Positions 1 to 8,948 of a stretch of 64,000 bases of DNA are shown piece by piece. The first letter of the stretch is position 1. Each line of letters starts with the position of its first letter. The translations under genes were made by a program, and so were the position numbers. The stretch comes from Maridesulfovibrio sp. Its GTDB lineage: Bacteria > Desulfobacterota > Desulfovibrionia > Desulfovibrionales > Desulfovibrionaceae. The stretch spans positions 357,501 to 421,500 of the forward strand of contig NZ_OY762999.1 of the NCBI RefSeq assembly GCF_963666665.1. The letters are read 5' to 3'. The notes under the pieces were generated by a model. It was not told the origin of the DNA, did no database searches, and saw only the letters and a list, made by a program, of their open reading frames with translations.

Positions 1-690
1 GCAATTGATGGCTGCGAGGTCGTCGATAACTTGATAGACCTGTTCATCTGTTTCGCCTAGGCCCACCATGAGCCCTGATTTGGCGTGAATATCACTAAGC
101 TGTTTGACCCGTTCGATGAGTTCTAGGCTTTGTTTGTAATCGGCCTGCGGGCGGATTTCCGGGTAGAGCGCGGGCGGAGTTTCCACATTGTGGTTGATCA
201 CGTCCGGCTTGGCGGAGATTACGGTTTTGAGCGCATCAAGGTTGCCCTGAAAATCCGGGATGAGCACTTCAATTTTGCATTCGGGATGCTCGGCGCGGAT
301 ACGTTCGATGGTTTCCGCAAAGTGGGCTGCACCACCGTCATCGAGGTCATCGCGGGTTACAGAAGTGATGACTGCGTATTTCAGGCCCAGACGCGTTACT
401 GCCTCTGCCACACGGCGCGGTTCGTCCGCATCAAGCGGTTCGATCTGACCAGGACAGATGTTACAGAAGGCACAGTCTCGGGTGCAGTTATTGCCCATGA
501 TCAGGAATGTAGCCACTTTACGGGAGAAACACTCCCAGCAGTTGGGGCATTTTGCGGACTGGCAGACCGTGTTCAGATTCAGGTCATCCAGCATTTTGCT
601 GGTATCGTTGAAAGTTCTTCCGGTGGGCAGTTTAACCCGCAGCCAAGGCGGTATCCGCAAATACTTTTCCGAATTCTTCTCTGAAGACAT
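1..690 (-). CDS. lipA: Lipoyl synthase LipA (3' end outside window)
   Basis: Radical SAM enzyme that inserts two sulfurs into protein-bound octanoyl groups to make lipoate. The first 230 residues are visible and begin MSSEKNSEKYLRIPPWL. The LipA-specific auxiliary cluster motif CX4CX5C is at C43, C48 and C54, and the SAM-binding CX3CX2C cluster is at C69, C73 and C76 (CTRDCAFC). Family members are about 290 residues, so roughly 60 are missing past base 1. The ATG at 688-690 has a GAGG site nine bases upstream and lies 59 bp inside the end of lipB, so the two genes are translationally linked. Octanoyl transfer by LipB supplies the LipA substrate. Confidence 0.95.
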   Translation of the reverse strand, partial: MSSEKNSEKYLRIPPWLRVKLPTGRTFNDTSKMLDDLNLNTVCQSAKCPNCWECFSRKVATFLIMGNNCTRDCAFCNICPGQIEPLDADEPRRVAEAVTRLGLKYAVITSVTRDDLDDGGAAHFAETIERIRAEHPECKIEVLIPDFQGNLDALKTVISAKPDVINHNVETPPALYPEIRPQADYKQSLELIERVKQLSDIHAKSGLMVGLGETDEQVYQVIDDLAAINC

Positions 691-1282
691 TTTTTACTTC
701 CTCGGTAGAAATTTCCTTGCCAGCCTCCCGTGAAAGGGAGGTGGGGTGCGCGCCGTGCAACCCGCAGAGGGTGATGGCGTCGAAAAGTTTCATGTCACTG
801 GAAACATTGAATGACAAGCCGTGGTAGGTGATCCATTTTTTGACCCCGATGCCGATGGAGCAGAGCTTTCCGGGACCGACCCAGACTCCGGGCCTTCCTT
901 CACTTCTGGCTGCTTCCACACCGAATCGGGCAGCAGTGCGGATTGCGGTCTCTTCCATGTCATAGAAGAATTTCTTGATTCCGCCGCGCCGTTTTTCAAT
1001 GCGCATGACCGGGTAGACCACCAGTTGGCCGGGGTAATGGCAGGTGATATTGCCCCCCCTTGCGGTCTGAACTACCTCTGCTCCCATGGCATTCAGAGCT
1101 TCCTCGCTGATGAGCAGGTTTTCCAGTCCGCCCTGACGGCCCAGGGTAACCACCGGAGGATGCTCCAAAAGATAAAGAGCATCACCGGCAGTGCCTTCCA
1201 TGACTTGTTTCAGTCTTGCCAGTTGGATTTTTTCTGCTTCCCCGTGGGGGATTAATCCAAGATCAATAAATTCCATATTCAA
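632..1282 (-). CDS. lipB: Octanoyltransferase LipB
   Basis: Transfers octanoate from acyl carrier protein to lipoyl domains, the step before LipA. The 216 residues match the usual family length. Seen directly: the RGGNITCHYPGQ segment near residues 75-86 (family form RGG-x-x-T-x-H-x-PGQ), the conserved lysine in GKLCSIGI (K139), and the acyl-accepting cysteine in LCGLHGAHPTS (C173). The start abuts the stop codon of the Rsm22-like gene, and the 3' end overlaps lipA. The glycine usually found before PGQ is a tyrosine here; the other catalytic residues are intact. Confidence 0.95.
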   Translation of the reverse strand: MNMEFIDLGLIPHGEAEKIQLARLKQVMEGTAGDALYLLEHPPVVTLGRQGGLENLLISEEALNAMGAEVVQTARGGNITCHYPGQLVVYPVMRIEKRRGGIKKFFYDMEETAIRTAARFGVEAARSEGRPGVWVGPGKLCSIGIGVKKWITYHGLSFNVSSDMKLFDAITLCGLHGAHPTSLSREAGKEISTEEVKNVFREEFGKVFADTALAAG

Positions 1283-2509
1283 TTACTTTCTGTCTTTAAA
1301 AGAACGTGAATCTTGCTTCTGCTGCGGTTTGGCTGCTTTTGCTTCACGTTTACGCTTGTCACCTTCACGCATGGGCAGGGGGACTATCAGTGCGCCTGAT
1401 TTTTCATCCCGCTTTTCTTCTTCAGGGATGGGCATACCGATAAGTCCACCGGGATACAAGGTTTTTGCTCCACCTTGTGCTGATAGCAAAATCTGGCCTT
1501 GAGCCGCACAGCCGTATTGTCCGAAGCCGCCTTCATCGAGTCTGAAGGATTCTGATATCGCACGGATGAGCATTTCGCCTTCGCGTGGATTTTCAACTTC
1601 TTCCTTTCGCAGACCTACATAGAGGAAGCTCAGGCTGACATTGTCCTTTTCGAGGCGGCATTGGGCTGAAAGTTTCTGCAGCCATGCCGGAGCGTGATCG
1701 GAATCATAGTTGAAATGGCACCATGCCTTTCCCTGTTCGCCACTCATGGGACATTCTTCGGTGTGAGTACAGGGGCCGAGAATGGGAAAACCTGCTTCCA
1801 CGAATTCCTGACGGATTACAGAAAGAACCCTGCCGGAACGGCGGATACCCGGTTCGATGATCAGGATTCGTCCTTCCGGGGCCAGTTTATGGACCATGGA
1901 CAGGCAGAATTTTTCCGCCCATACCGGGAGCGGGGTGCGTGTTCCGGCGGATACTTCGTTAACCATGTTGGCGGTGACCAGCAGGTGTGCTTTCTCGCGT
2001 ATTTTGGAGGTGGAGCCGCCTTTGACGTTAACCATGCGCCATGGGGATTTTTCTCCGGCCAATGCTTCGAAGAGACGACTGCCTTCGCGCATGGGTTTGG
2101 GGGTGCGGTCTACGTTGATGAAGGTCAGCTTTTTTTCGCGCAGGTCCGGCCTTGCGATCCACAGGGCCTGAGCCACAGTAAGCGGTCCGGCTCCGAGGTC
2201 AACGACCACACCGTTGTCGGGTAATTTGATGTCCAGCCCCTGAAATAAACGCGCCAAGCGGTACAGGTTCCAAGGCAGGAAGTAACGCAGGTATGCGTTC
2301 AGGCTGCGTGGATCACCCATGTAGTCGTTGGACAGGTTTGCTCGTTCGCCGGTCAGGTCTCGGGAGAGATCGCGGATGGCGTATTTCAGTTCCGTGCTGT
2401 GCTTGCTTTTCAGGGGAACTGTTTTTTGTAAAATTTTTATGTAGTTATCCAATTCCTTGGATACTTCCTTGGTCGGCAGGGGGAAAAGTGAACTTACTTT
2501 AATAGACAT
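1283..2509 (-). CDS. Rsm22-like methyltransferase (small ribosomal subunit Rsm22 family)
   Basis: A 408-residue SAM-dependent methyltransferase-fold protein. The SAM-binding loop reads VVVDLGAGPLTVAQAL (residues 101-116). A later cysteine set, C247, C253 and C264 (CTHTEECPM...WCHF), is characteristic of the Rsm22 family and could bind a metal or Fe-S cluster. The last 40 residues are a lysine-rich tail. Family members act on or with the small ribosomal subunit; the bacterial substrate is not established. The start lies 11 bp inside the end of the upstream ASKHA gene and the stop touches the lipB start, indicating one transcript. The identification is by motif memory; the exact reaction is unknown. 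Confidence 0.75.
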   Translation of the reverse strand: MSIKVSSLFPLPTKEVSKELDNYIKILQKTVPLKSKHSTELKYAIRDLSRDLTGERANLSNDYMGDPRSLNAYLRYFLPWNLYRLARLFQGLDIKLPDNGVVVDLGAGPLTVAQALWIARPDLREKKLTFINVDRTPKPMREGSRLFEALAGEKSPWRMVNVKGGSTSKIREKAHLLVTANMVNEVSAGTRTPLPVWAEKFCLSMVHKLAPEGRILIIEPGIRRSGRVLSVIRQEFVEAGFPILGPCTHTEECPMSGEQGKAWCHFNYDSDHAPAWLQKLSAQCRLEKDNVSLSFLYVGLRKEEVENPREGEMLIRAISESFRLDEGGFGQYGCAAQGQILLSAQGGAKTLYPGGLIGMPIPEEEKRDEKSGALIVPLPMREGDKRKREAKAAKPQQKQDSRSFKDRK

Positions 2510-4058
2510 ATTTGAAAATCATCCTCTCAAGGTATTTCTGTCCAAAATCGCTGCTTCCGGCAAGTTCCAGAACTTTGGAACATGCGGGCAGGCTGGCGGC
2601 GAAATCCCTTGCTTCTTGATTGTGTGTTAAAACTATTGCTCCCTTAAGGGAGGTGTTGCCTGCGGCGCGGGTGATTGCAGCGCTTTCCGCAGGGATGAAT
2701 CCGGTAGCAACCAGATCATTTATATTTACGTGCTGGCCCATTGCCCCGCCGAGGATCAGTTCTTTAAGATCGGAAGGAGCCAGCCCGGCTTTGTTCAGCA
2801 GGGCGGACATTGCGAGGTTGAAGGCCGCTTTTACTTTTAATATTTCTTCCACATCCGGGGCCGGAAGGGTTAATCCCTCGTATCCCAGATCAAGGACCGG
2901 AGTCCCGTTTCTCTCTGTCCTCTTGTCGGCCAGCTTTGCGGCAAAAGGAGTGTTTCCCGCACCGAATTGCCCTTCGCAGGTCAGCACACCTGATTTGAGC
3001 AGCAGGGAACAGAGTGAGAGGTAACCTGTCCCGGTTATACCGGGCTTTTGTTTCTGTTCCGGTGTATCCGCTTTTATGACTGTCGGCGTAAGTCCTAACG
3101 GGGTCAGGGTGAAAGCAGACACTGCCCCCGGTCCGGCTGTACGTCCGTTGCTCATGCCCACTCCTTCAAGGGCCGGCCCCATAGGAACGGAGCAGACAAT
3201 GTATTCCTCTTCGGAAAGGCAGAGTACAAACTCGCCGTTGGTGCCGAGATCAGCGAAGAGATATGGCGGCTGCGCTTTTACTTCGGAAAAATTCAGGGCC
3301 ACGATCCCGGCGGTTATATCTGCTCCAACAAACGGAGCCAGATGTGGCGGGATGTACGCTTCAGGGAGCTTTGCGTCAAGTTTTACCCGCTTACCTCCCT
3401 TATCCGGCAGGGAGTAAGGTGCGCGGCTTAAACTTTCCACATCATCCTGCGCAAGGATGGAGGTCATGGACGGGTTGCCGGAGACAACCAGCTCTTTTAC
3501 CGGGACTGTTTCTAAAATGATAGATTGCAGCCGATCGGTTACCAGTTTGGAAAGAATCTTGCGCTGTTCCGGTTTTGCTGCAAAGGCCAGCCGGGACATT
3601 ACCTCGCTGCCGAGGCCGATCTGAGGATTAAGCTCCTGTCCGGATTTTACGGTTTCTCCATTTAGCGTGAAAGCCCAGTGCATCCCAGTGGTGCCCAGAT
3701 CTACTGCAAGGGCGAGATCTTCGGTTAGCTCCCGGGAAAATTTATCTGAAACTTTTGGAACGACCCTTTCCGGTTTGGGTAGAAATATTGCGGCTGCTTT
3801 TGCCTGATGCAGGCAGGATAGCCTCCATCCCGATTCTATCTCTTCGGTGGAAAACTTATGTAGCTCTTCCTTGCGTGGTTGTGGCGGGTCGGATTCAAAG
3901 CGCACCTTACATAAGCCGCACCGCCCCATGCCCGAACAGAGTGGCACTCCTTGGAATGCTCCGTTCAGGAAAAGGGTTTGGGCTATGTTCAGCCCTTCTG
4001 GTGGTGCAAGCTCCATGACTTTCCCGTCATGACTGCGCACGATGATTTTTTTGTTCAT
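2499..4058 (-). CDS. ASKHA-domain 2Fe-2S protein (corrinoid activation / DUF4445 family)
   Basis: A 519-residue protein with an N-terminal plant-type 2Fe-2S ferredoxin domain (C41, C47, C50, C82) followed by an ASKHA ATPase-fold region; the first phosphate motif is VDLGTTGMHWAF near residue 119. This matches the RACo family, reductive activators that use ATP to reset Co(II) corrinoid proteins to Co(I). No corrinoid methyltransferase is visible in this window, so the partner is unknown. The cobaltochelatase gene lies immediately upstream, which fits a corrinoid theme. A terminator-like hairpin sits about 15 bases before the start codon, and the ribosome binding site is weak. Confidence 0.8.
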   Translation of the reverse strand: MNKKIIVRSHDGKVMELAPPEGLNIAQTLFLNGAFQGVPLCSGMGRCGLCKVRFESDPPQPRKEELHKFSTEEIESGWRLSCLHQAKAAAIFLPKPERVVPKVSDKFSRELTEDLALAVDLGTTGMHWAFTLNGETVKSGQELNPQIGLGSEVMSRLAFAAKPEQRKILSKLVTDRLQSIILETVPVKELVVSGNPSMTSILAQDDVESLSRAPYSLPDKGGKRVKLDAKLPEAYIPPHLAPFVGADITAGIVALNFSEVKAQPPYLFADLGTNGEFVLCLSEEEYIVCSVPMGPALEGVGMSNGRTAGPGAVSAFTLTPLGLTPTVIKADTPEQKQKPGITGTGYLSLCSLLLKSGVLTCEGQFGAGNTPFAAKLADKRTERNGTPVLDLGYEGLTLPAPDVEEILKVKAAFNLAMSALLNKAGLAPSDLKELILGGAMGQHVNINDLVATGFIPAESAAITRAAGNTSLKGAIVLTHNQEARDFAASLPACSKVLELAGSSDFGQKYLERMIFKYVY

Positions 4059-4072
4059 TGTTTTCAGTCTTT

Positions 4073-4113
4073 AAAAAAATTAACCGCACCAGCATAATGT
4101 ATATGCGGTGCGG
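4073..4113 (-). terminator. Intrinsic terminator after cbiK, directly before the ASKHA gene
   Basis: On the minus strand the arms CCGCACC and GGTGCGG, extended by GCAT/ATGC with a one-base bulge, form a stem at 4084-4113, followed by TTAA and seven T at 4079-4073. It ends cbiK but lies only about 15 bases before the next start codon. Confidence 0.7.
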
Positions 4114-4147
4114 GGGACAATCAAGCAGCAAATTTTTTATGAACCGA

Positions 4148-4945
4148 TTATTCTTCCAGTTGCCTGATGGCCTTTTCGAGTTTGTCCATCCAGCGCTGGG
4201 CGAAAATATCAAATTCCCCGACACCCTGCACTACGGTAATCGGCTCTATTCCGCGTGAAGCTACAACATTTTTCCATGATCCTTCATGTTCCCCGGCCAT
4301 GTCTTTTTTTACATGGTCACCGGCCCCGAAGAGCAGAGGGAGAAGGTATGCTCTCTTTACCCCGGATTTTTCGATGCGGTCACTGATTTCTTCAATGCCT
4401 CCTTCCGAGTTGAGTTTTCCGAGGTATGCGTTTTTGTCTTTTGCTTCCAGAACTTCCTTGAATTTGTCGTACAGGGAATTACCGCTATCGGAATATTTGG
4501 AGCCGTGTGCAACGAGGATCAGCGCCTCTTTTTGCGGATCTCGGTCTTCCAGCAAAGCGAGTATGATGTCGGAAATTTCGTCGATTTCCTGATCGTTGGT
4601 CAGCAGCGGTTCGCCGAGCACTGCTTTTTCAAATTCAATTTCGCCTTTTTCGACTCGGTCCAGCAGCCTGCTGATGTTGGTGAATTCAGTCCCGGGAATA
4701 ACATGCAGTGACTGAACCACTACATGAGTAAATCCTTCTGCAGATAAATTTTCAAGATTCTGCTTAACTGTAGGTAGTTTCTGGCCTTGTTCACGAAGTT
4801 TTTTAAGTACATGTCCGGAAGTGAAAGCACTGAAGACCGGGATGTCCGGATGGGCCTCTTTAGCCATCTTCAAAATATTGCCCATAGCTGAGCTGGCGGC
4901 TCTGTTTTTTGATCCGTGTGCTGCAAAAAGGATGGCTTTTTTCAT
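4148..4945 (-). CDS. cbiK: Sirohydrochlorin cobaltochelatase CbiK, cytoplasmic type
   Basis: Inserts cobalt into sirohydrochlorin in the anaerobic cobalamin pathway; in Desulfovibrio such class II chelatases can also serve sirohaem and haem branches. The 265 residues show the two-lobed chelatase layout with AAHGSK (H10) and VAHGSKYSDSGN (H147) at equivalent places of each lobe, and the metal-ligand histidine in FGAGDHVKKDMAGEHEG (H211). There is no signal peptide, so this is the cytoplasmic rather than the periplasmic Desulfovibrio form. It is followed by a terminator and then by the ASKHA gene. Confidence 0.93.
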   Translation of the reverse strand: MKKAILFAAHGSKNRAASSAMGNILKMAKEAHPDIPVFSAFTSGHVLKKLREQGQKLPTVKQNLENLSAEGFTHVVVQSLHVIPGTEFTNISRLLDRVEKGEIEFEKAVLGEPLLTNDQEIDEISDIILALLEDRDPQKEALILVAHGSKYSDSGNSLYDKFKEVLEAKDKNAYLGKLNSEGGIEEISDRIEKSGVKRAYLLPLLFGAGDHVKKDMAGEHEGSWKNVVASRGIEPITVVQGVGEFDIFAQRWMDKLEKAIRQLEE

Positions 4946-5056
4946 CTGCTAAATTCCTGAGCTGTTGATTGTCGTTCGCGTGAACTCGCATGCATAACAG
5001 ACAAAGCCCACAGAGAAAAGTTATTCCTGTGGACTTGGAAAATTGTGGCCGTATTT

Positions 5057-5818
5057 TTAATCTTTATTGAGGTACTTTTCAGCTATGTCTTTGATCACAC
5101 CTTGTTTTTTGAGTTCCCGGAGTACCTTATTCAGTTCTCGCATTCTGAAGTTCCATCTGGATTTCTTGGATGCGCCGATGTACAGGTCTATGCTGTAATC
5201 TGGTGTATATGGTTGTTTTACAATTATTCCTTGCTGCTTGCGTATCCTCAGTTCGTAGTCCACCTGACAGTCAGTGCCGATAATTACATCAAGGCGACCG
5301 GCCGTCAGCATATCCAGAAGTTGTTTTTCCGAGTCCTTATCAATTTTATATAGGGAGGAGTCTGCATCAAATCTGGGAAAATATGCAGAATTACGGGTGT
5401 AGCCGATTTTCATTCTTTTCAGGTCTTCATACTTATTTATGGTGAATCCTGACTCCTTAAGAGTATAAAATGCCGGGCGACATGAATAATAGGGGATATC
5501 TGAGTAGACTATATATTTTTCTCTTTCGCTGTTTTTTGCAATTCCGGTCATGAAGTCTTTTTGACCGTTTTTCATATACAGAAGGCAGCGAGGCCATGGA
5601 ATTCGGGTAATGTTGAAATTTACTCCCATCCGTTTTCCAATCAGGTCCATCATATCGATATCAATTCCGCCAAGCTTGTCTCCCTGCAGTTTGATTCTGA
5701 AAGGAGGCCAATAGTCCGTTGCTACGGCTGCTTGCGGTATATCCTCTTGGTCTGCAAAAGAGGCTGTCGCGCATATAAGAACTATGCAACAAAATAAGAT
5801 TCTTATGAAATGGATCAT
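5057..5818 (-). CDS. Periplasmic solute-binding protein, family 3 type
   Basis: A 253-residue secreted protein: signal peptide MIHFIRILFCCIVLICATASFA, then an amino-acid-binding-like fold starting DYWPPFRIK, with GGIDIDMMDLIGKRMG typical of SBP family 3. The start at 5818 is chosen because GAGGGGG lies six bases upstream; a TTG at 5833 would add five residues. No permease or ATPase gene is adjacent, so this is an orphan receptor. Such orphans in this lineage may feed chemoreceptors or distant transporters, which is inference. The ligand cannot be told from sequence. Confidence 0.85.
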   Translation of the reverse strand: MIHFIRILFCCIVLICATASFADQEDIPQAAVATDYWPPFRIKLQGDKLGGIDIDMMDLIGKRMGVNFNITRIPWPRCLLYMKNGQKDFMTGIAKNSEREKYIVYSDIPYYSCRPAFYTLKESGFTINKYEDLKRMKIGYTRNSAYFPRFDADSSLYKIDKDSEKQLLDMLTAGRLDVIIGTDCQVDYELRIRKQQGIIVKQPYTPDYSIDLYIGASKKSRWNFRMRELNKVLRELKKQGVIKDIAEKYLNKD

Positions 5819-6019
5819 TTTCTGCCCCCTCAAAGGGATAGCTCAGGCTAAATATTCTATTTCGTAACATAATATTATATCACTTTCAGCTGAAAGACCA
5901 TGATGACAGGCAGTATTTTGTGTGATTCTTTTAATACAGGAGCACGAGAGTGGCGGATAATTCACTCTCAGAAGTAAAATTGCGGTGTTGAGAAATTAAC
6001 GGAAGGTCATGAACGGGCG

Positions 6020-7783
6020 TCAGGAATCTCCTTCCATGTAGGAAGCAATCAGGGTTTCCGTATCCACTACAAGGGCATCATGCTCGCCCATCATTCCGAA
6101 ACCGAGAATGGGCAGCTTGTAGATGGAATTTACCGGCAGGGTGAATCCGGTTACCACGGCCTTCTGCTGGCGCAGAACTTCATCAACCATAATCGCGGCA
6201 ACAGTATCCCCCATCTTGACGAGGATGACCTTGGGTATGACTTCTTCGGATGGAGCCGGGAGGTCAAAAACTTTGTACATGCGGATAAGAGGATGAACTT
6301 TTCCACGTACGGAAACAGTTTCACGGCCGTCAGGAAGATCGGTAAATTCTTTTTCCACCGGTTCGTATACTTCAAGCACTTCCCGGCTGGGAAAGATAAA
6401 TGTTTCGGGTCCTACCGTTGTTACAAGTGCGTCCACAATACCTTCATTCACCGAGCGGCTTAATGGGATGGCAATGGTAAAGGTGGAACCCTTGCCAAGT
6501 TCGCTGGAAATGGAAACCTTACCGTCAAGCGTATTCTGAATAGCTGTGACTACCGCGTCCATGCCAACACCGCGCCCGGAAATATCCGTGACAGCACTTG
6601 CTGTGGAGAATCCGGATTGAAGGATAAACTCGTAAATTTCTTCCTTGGCATATTCCTTTTCAGGATCAGCAAGGCCGCGCTCCATGGCTTTGCTGAGCAA
6701 CACATCTGCATCAAGTCCCTTACCGTCATCGGAAATTTCAATGTAGGCGAATTCTCCTTTGCGGAAAGCATTCAAGCTGACATTGCCCATTTCATCTTTG
6801 CCACACATCTGGCGGTCTTCGGCGGACTCAATACCATGGTCAAGCGCGTTACGCAGCAGGTGTACCAGCGGTTCATTGAGGCATTCCACGATAGTTTTAT
6901 CAAGGGCCAGTTCTTCACCGTTGATGGTGAATTTAATGCGCTTGTCGAGCTTCTGGGAAGTCGACTTGACCAGCCTGTGCATGGGCATAAAGATCTGCTT
7001 CAAGGGCACCAGCCTGATTTCATCCACTTCTGATTGCAGATTGCGGATAACTTTATCCAGTTCGGAAAGACTGGATGCAATTTTAGAAATATTGTCCGTT
7101 TTGGTCTGAGCTATGACTGCATAGGTAACCATCAGTTTTCCTACCAGTTCAATCAATGAATCCAGTTGCTGGGTCGAAACTCGGATGGATGAAATCGCCT
7201 GTGTATCTTTCTTTTTAGCGGGAGTTGGCTGGACCGTGGTGCTTTGTTCTTCGTCCGGAATCTGTTTTGCGGCTGCTGCAACTGGTTCAGATTCAATGTC
7301 TTCCGTTTGCTCAGAAGCCTGTTCTGTTTCAGCGGGTGAAAAATCACTCTGGGACTCAACTTTTTCCCAGCCCTCATCTTCAGGGGGGGCTTCGCCGGTC
7401 ATGGCCAGCATCTCGGCCATCATTTCCTGTTCATATTTATCCGGTGCGCTTGCAAGTTTTTCTCTAGACTCTGTATCACATACAGGTTCCGTTTCTTTTC
7501 TTGACTCAACCGGGGCTCCGCCTTGATCAAGCAGTCCTCCGATGCAATAGAAAAATTTTTTCTGGGCTTCAGCGATATCAAGCAGTGAAGTGATCAGGTC
7601 GGGGGTGATGGGAGTTATGCCGTCACTCAGCATATCCATAAGGGCGATTATCTGGGCCGATCTCATCTGGGCATTATCAAGTCCCAGTGCTTTCAGCACA
7701 TCATTGATATCACAGGAACCGTGCTCAAGGCTGACAATTGATTCTTGAAGCTGGCTTATGCAACTGGAAATACTGTCCTTCAT
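6020..7783 (-). CDS. cheA: CheA-type histidine kinase with a histidine-less P1 domain
   Basis: A 587-residue chemotaxis-class kinase. Residues 1-100 are helical and resemble an Hpt/P1 domain in order and length, but there is no HTxKG phosphorylation motif. After an acidic linker (about 100-195) come the P3 dimerisation helices (SSIRVSTQQLDSLIELVGKL), the HATPase domain (N box LLRNALDHGIE, G1 DDGKGL, G2 DISGRGVGMD, GKGSTF) and a C-terminal CheW-like domain. The ATG at 7783 has GGAG ten bases upstream; a TTG at 7792 is possible. It follows the Hpt-STAS gene by five bases, so the histidine is most likely supplied in trans. Its receptors and output are unknown. Confidence 0.88.
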   Translation of the reverse strand: MKDSISSCISQLQESIVSLEHGSCDINDVLKALGLDNAQMRSAQIIALMDMLSDGITPITPDLITSLLDIAEAQKKFFYCIGGLLDQGGAPVESRKETEPVCDTESREKLASAPDKYEQEMMAEMLAMTGEAPPEDEGWEKVESQSDFSPAETEQASEQTEDIESEPVAAAAKQIPDEEQSTTVQPTPAKKKDTQAISSIRVSTQQLDSLIELVGKLMVTYAVIAQTKTDNISKIASSLSELDKVIRNLQSEVDEIRLVPLKQIFMPMHRLVKSTSQKLDKRIKFTINGEELALDKTIVECLNEPLVHLLRNALDHGIESAEDRQMCGKDEMGNVSLNAFRKGEFAYIEISDDGKGLDADVLLSKAMERGLADPEKEYAKEEIYEFILQSGFSTASAVTDISGRGVGMDAVVTAIQNTLDGKVSISSELGKGSTFTIAIPLSRSVNEGIVDALVTTVGPETFIFPSREVLEVYEPVEKEFTDLPDGRETVSVRGKVHPLIRMYKVFDLPAPSEEVIPKVILVKMGDTVAAIMVDEVLRQQKAVVTGFTLPVNSIYKLPILGFGMMGEHDALVVDTETLIASYMEGDS

Positions 7784-7788
7784 TATCC

Positions 7789-8526
7789 TCAAACTCCAGT
7801 GTTGTTCAGAAAGCTATCCCTGCTGTCAAATACCGTCAGGTAACGCTGGAAGCCCCAGGAATAAAAGGTGCTCGTGCAATGACTGTTCATGCCGGTAACG
7901 CCAATATCACAATTTTCTGAATATGAGGCGATCAATTCGAAAAATGCTGAACCTACGGACATGGTGATCCCAAAATCAAAAAGGACCCTGTTTTCGTCAT
8001 TTATTGACAGCAGACTTTCTTCAACCATTTTCAATTGTTCGGAACTGTATATTCTATTTACTTTGAGGGTGAATATCTGGGCATCCGTAAGTTGTTCCAT
8101 CTCAATCGGATTGAGGCCGGATTCATCTGCTGCTCCGGTTTTCTGGCTTTCGCCTGAGAGCCGTGATTCAATGTCATCAGTCAGGGACTTGTCGAAGCTG
8201 CCGGATTCCCGCAGCTGTTCGATAAGCATGAAGATTGTGTTAACGGATTCAATGGCAAGAGCAATTTGCATGAGATCGTGTTCAACCTCTCCTGCCTGCA
8301 TCTTCTTCAGGTAATCTTCAACCTTGTGGGTAAAAGTGGAGGCCGGCTCGAAGCCGGACATGAATCCGGTGACACCCTTGATGGTGTGCAGCGGGCGTGA
8401 GAGCACCTCAATGCCTTCCTCAATGCGCTGTTCATCAAGGAGGTCGATTCCTTCAAGTACCTGCGGGTAGTACTTGTCATTTACTTCGGAAAAGAATTCT
8501 TCAATTAGAGAATCGTCTTCACTCAT
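7789..8526 (-). CDS. Hpt - STAS-like fusion protein
   Basis: A 245-residue protein. Residues 1-115 are an Hpt domain with the phosphorylatable histidine in RPLHTIKGVTGFMSG (about H47). Residues 150-245 look like a STAS domain: a strand, then VLFDFGITMSVGSAFFELIASY and VTGMNSHCTSTFYSWGF, matching the STAS strand-helix pattern. The STAS assignment is from pattern only. It lies between the receiver and the kinase gene, so the operon order is receiver, Hpt, kinase. The likely flow is phosphate from the ATPase of the downstream CheA onto this histidine and then to the receiver. Good site GGAG eight bases before the start. Confidence 0.82.
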   Translation of the reverse strand: MSEDDSLIEEFFSEVNDKYYPQVLEGIDLLDEQRIEEGIEVLSRPLHTIKGVTGFMSGFEPASTFTHKVEDYLKKMQAGEVEHDLMQIALAIESVNTIFMLIEQLRESGSFDKSLTDDIESRLSGESQKTGAADESGLNPIEMEQLTDAQIFTLKVNRIYSSEQLKMVEESLLSINDENRVLFDFGITMSVGSAFFELIASYSENCDIGVTGMNSHCTSTFYSWGFQRYLTVFDSRDSFLNNTGV

Positions 8527-8552
8527 AAGTGGTGCTCCATCTGCCGGAAAAT

Positions 8553-8948
8553 CTATTTGTTCATCAGCCCGATTTTTTCGAGCTCTTTGTAAAGTTTTTC
8601 CCTGTTCACGGGTTTGACAATGAAAGCTGATGCTTCTGCATCGTGGAAGGAACGGATGACTGTTTTGGGGTCGTCCAGAGCTGTGGTCATAATGACTTTG
8701 CAGTTCTGGGACATTCCTTTTTCATTCTCAAAAGTTCTAATTTCTTCGAGGGCGGAGAGTCCGTCCTGTTCAGGCATCATGATATCCATAAGTATTAGAC
8801 TATATGGATCTCCTTCTTCGTATGCCATTTTGTATGCTTCCACCGCTTCTCTTCCATTGACCGCAACATCAATCACGAAAAGTGGAGCAAGAAAGGTCGA
8901 GAGCAGTTTCCGTCCTACAAATTCATCCTCTGCAATCAGCGCACGCAT
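8553..8948 (-). CDS. CheY-like single-domain response regulator
   Basis: A 131-residue receiver with all expected residues: acidic pocket AEDE near the N terminus, phosphoacceptor aspartate in LILMDIMMPEQDG, threonine in MTTALDD, and lysine in IVKPVNREK. There is no output domain. The start at 8948 is supported by GGAGG five bases upstream and gives the normal MRALIAEDE beginning; a longer reading to 8984 would add twelve unlikely residues. It is the first gene of the operon with the Hpt-STAS protein and the kinase. Confidence 0.92.
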   Translation of the reverse strand: MRALIAEDEFVGRKLLSTFLAPLFVIDVAVNGREAVEAYKMAYEEGDPYSLILMDIMMPEQDGLSALEEIRTFENEKGMSQNCKVIMTTALDDPKTVIRSFHDAEASAFIVKPVNREKLYKELEKIGLMNK

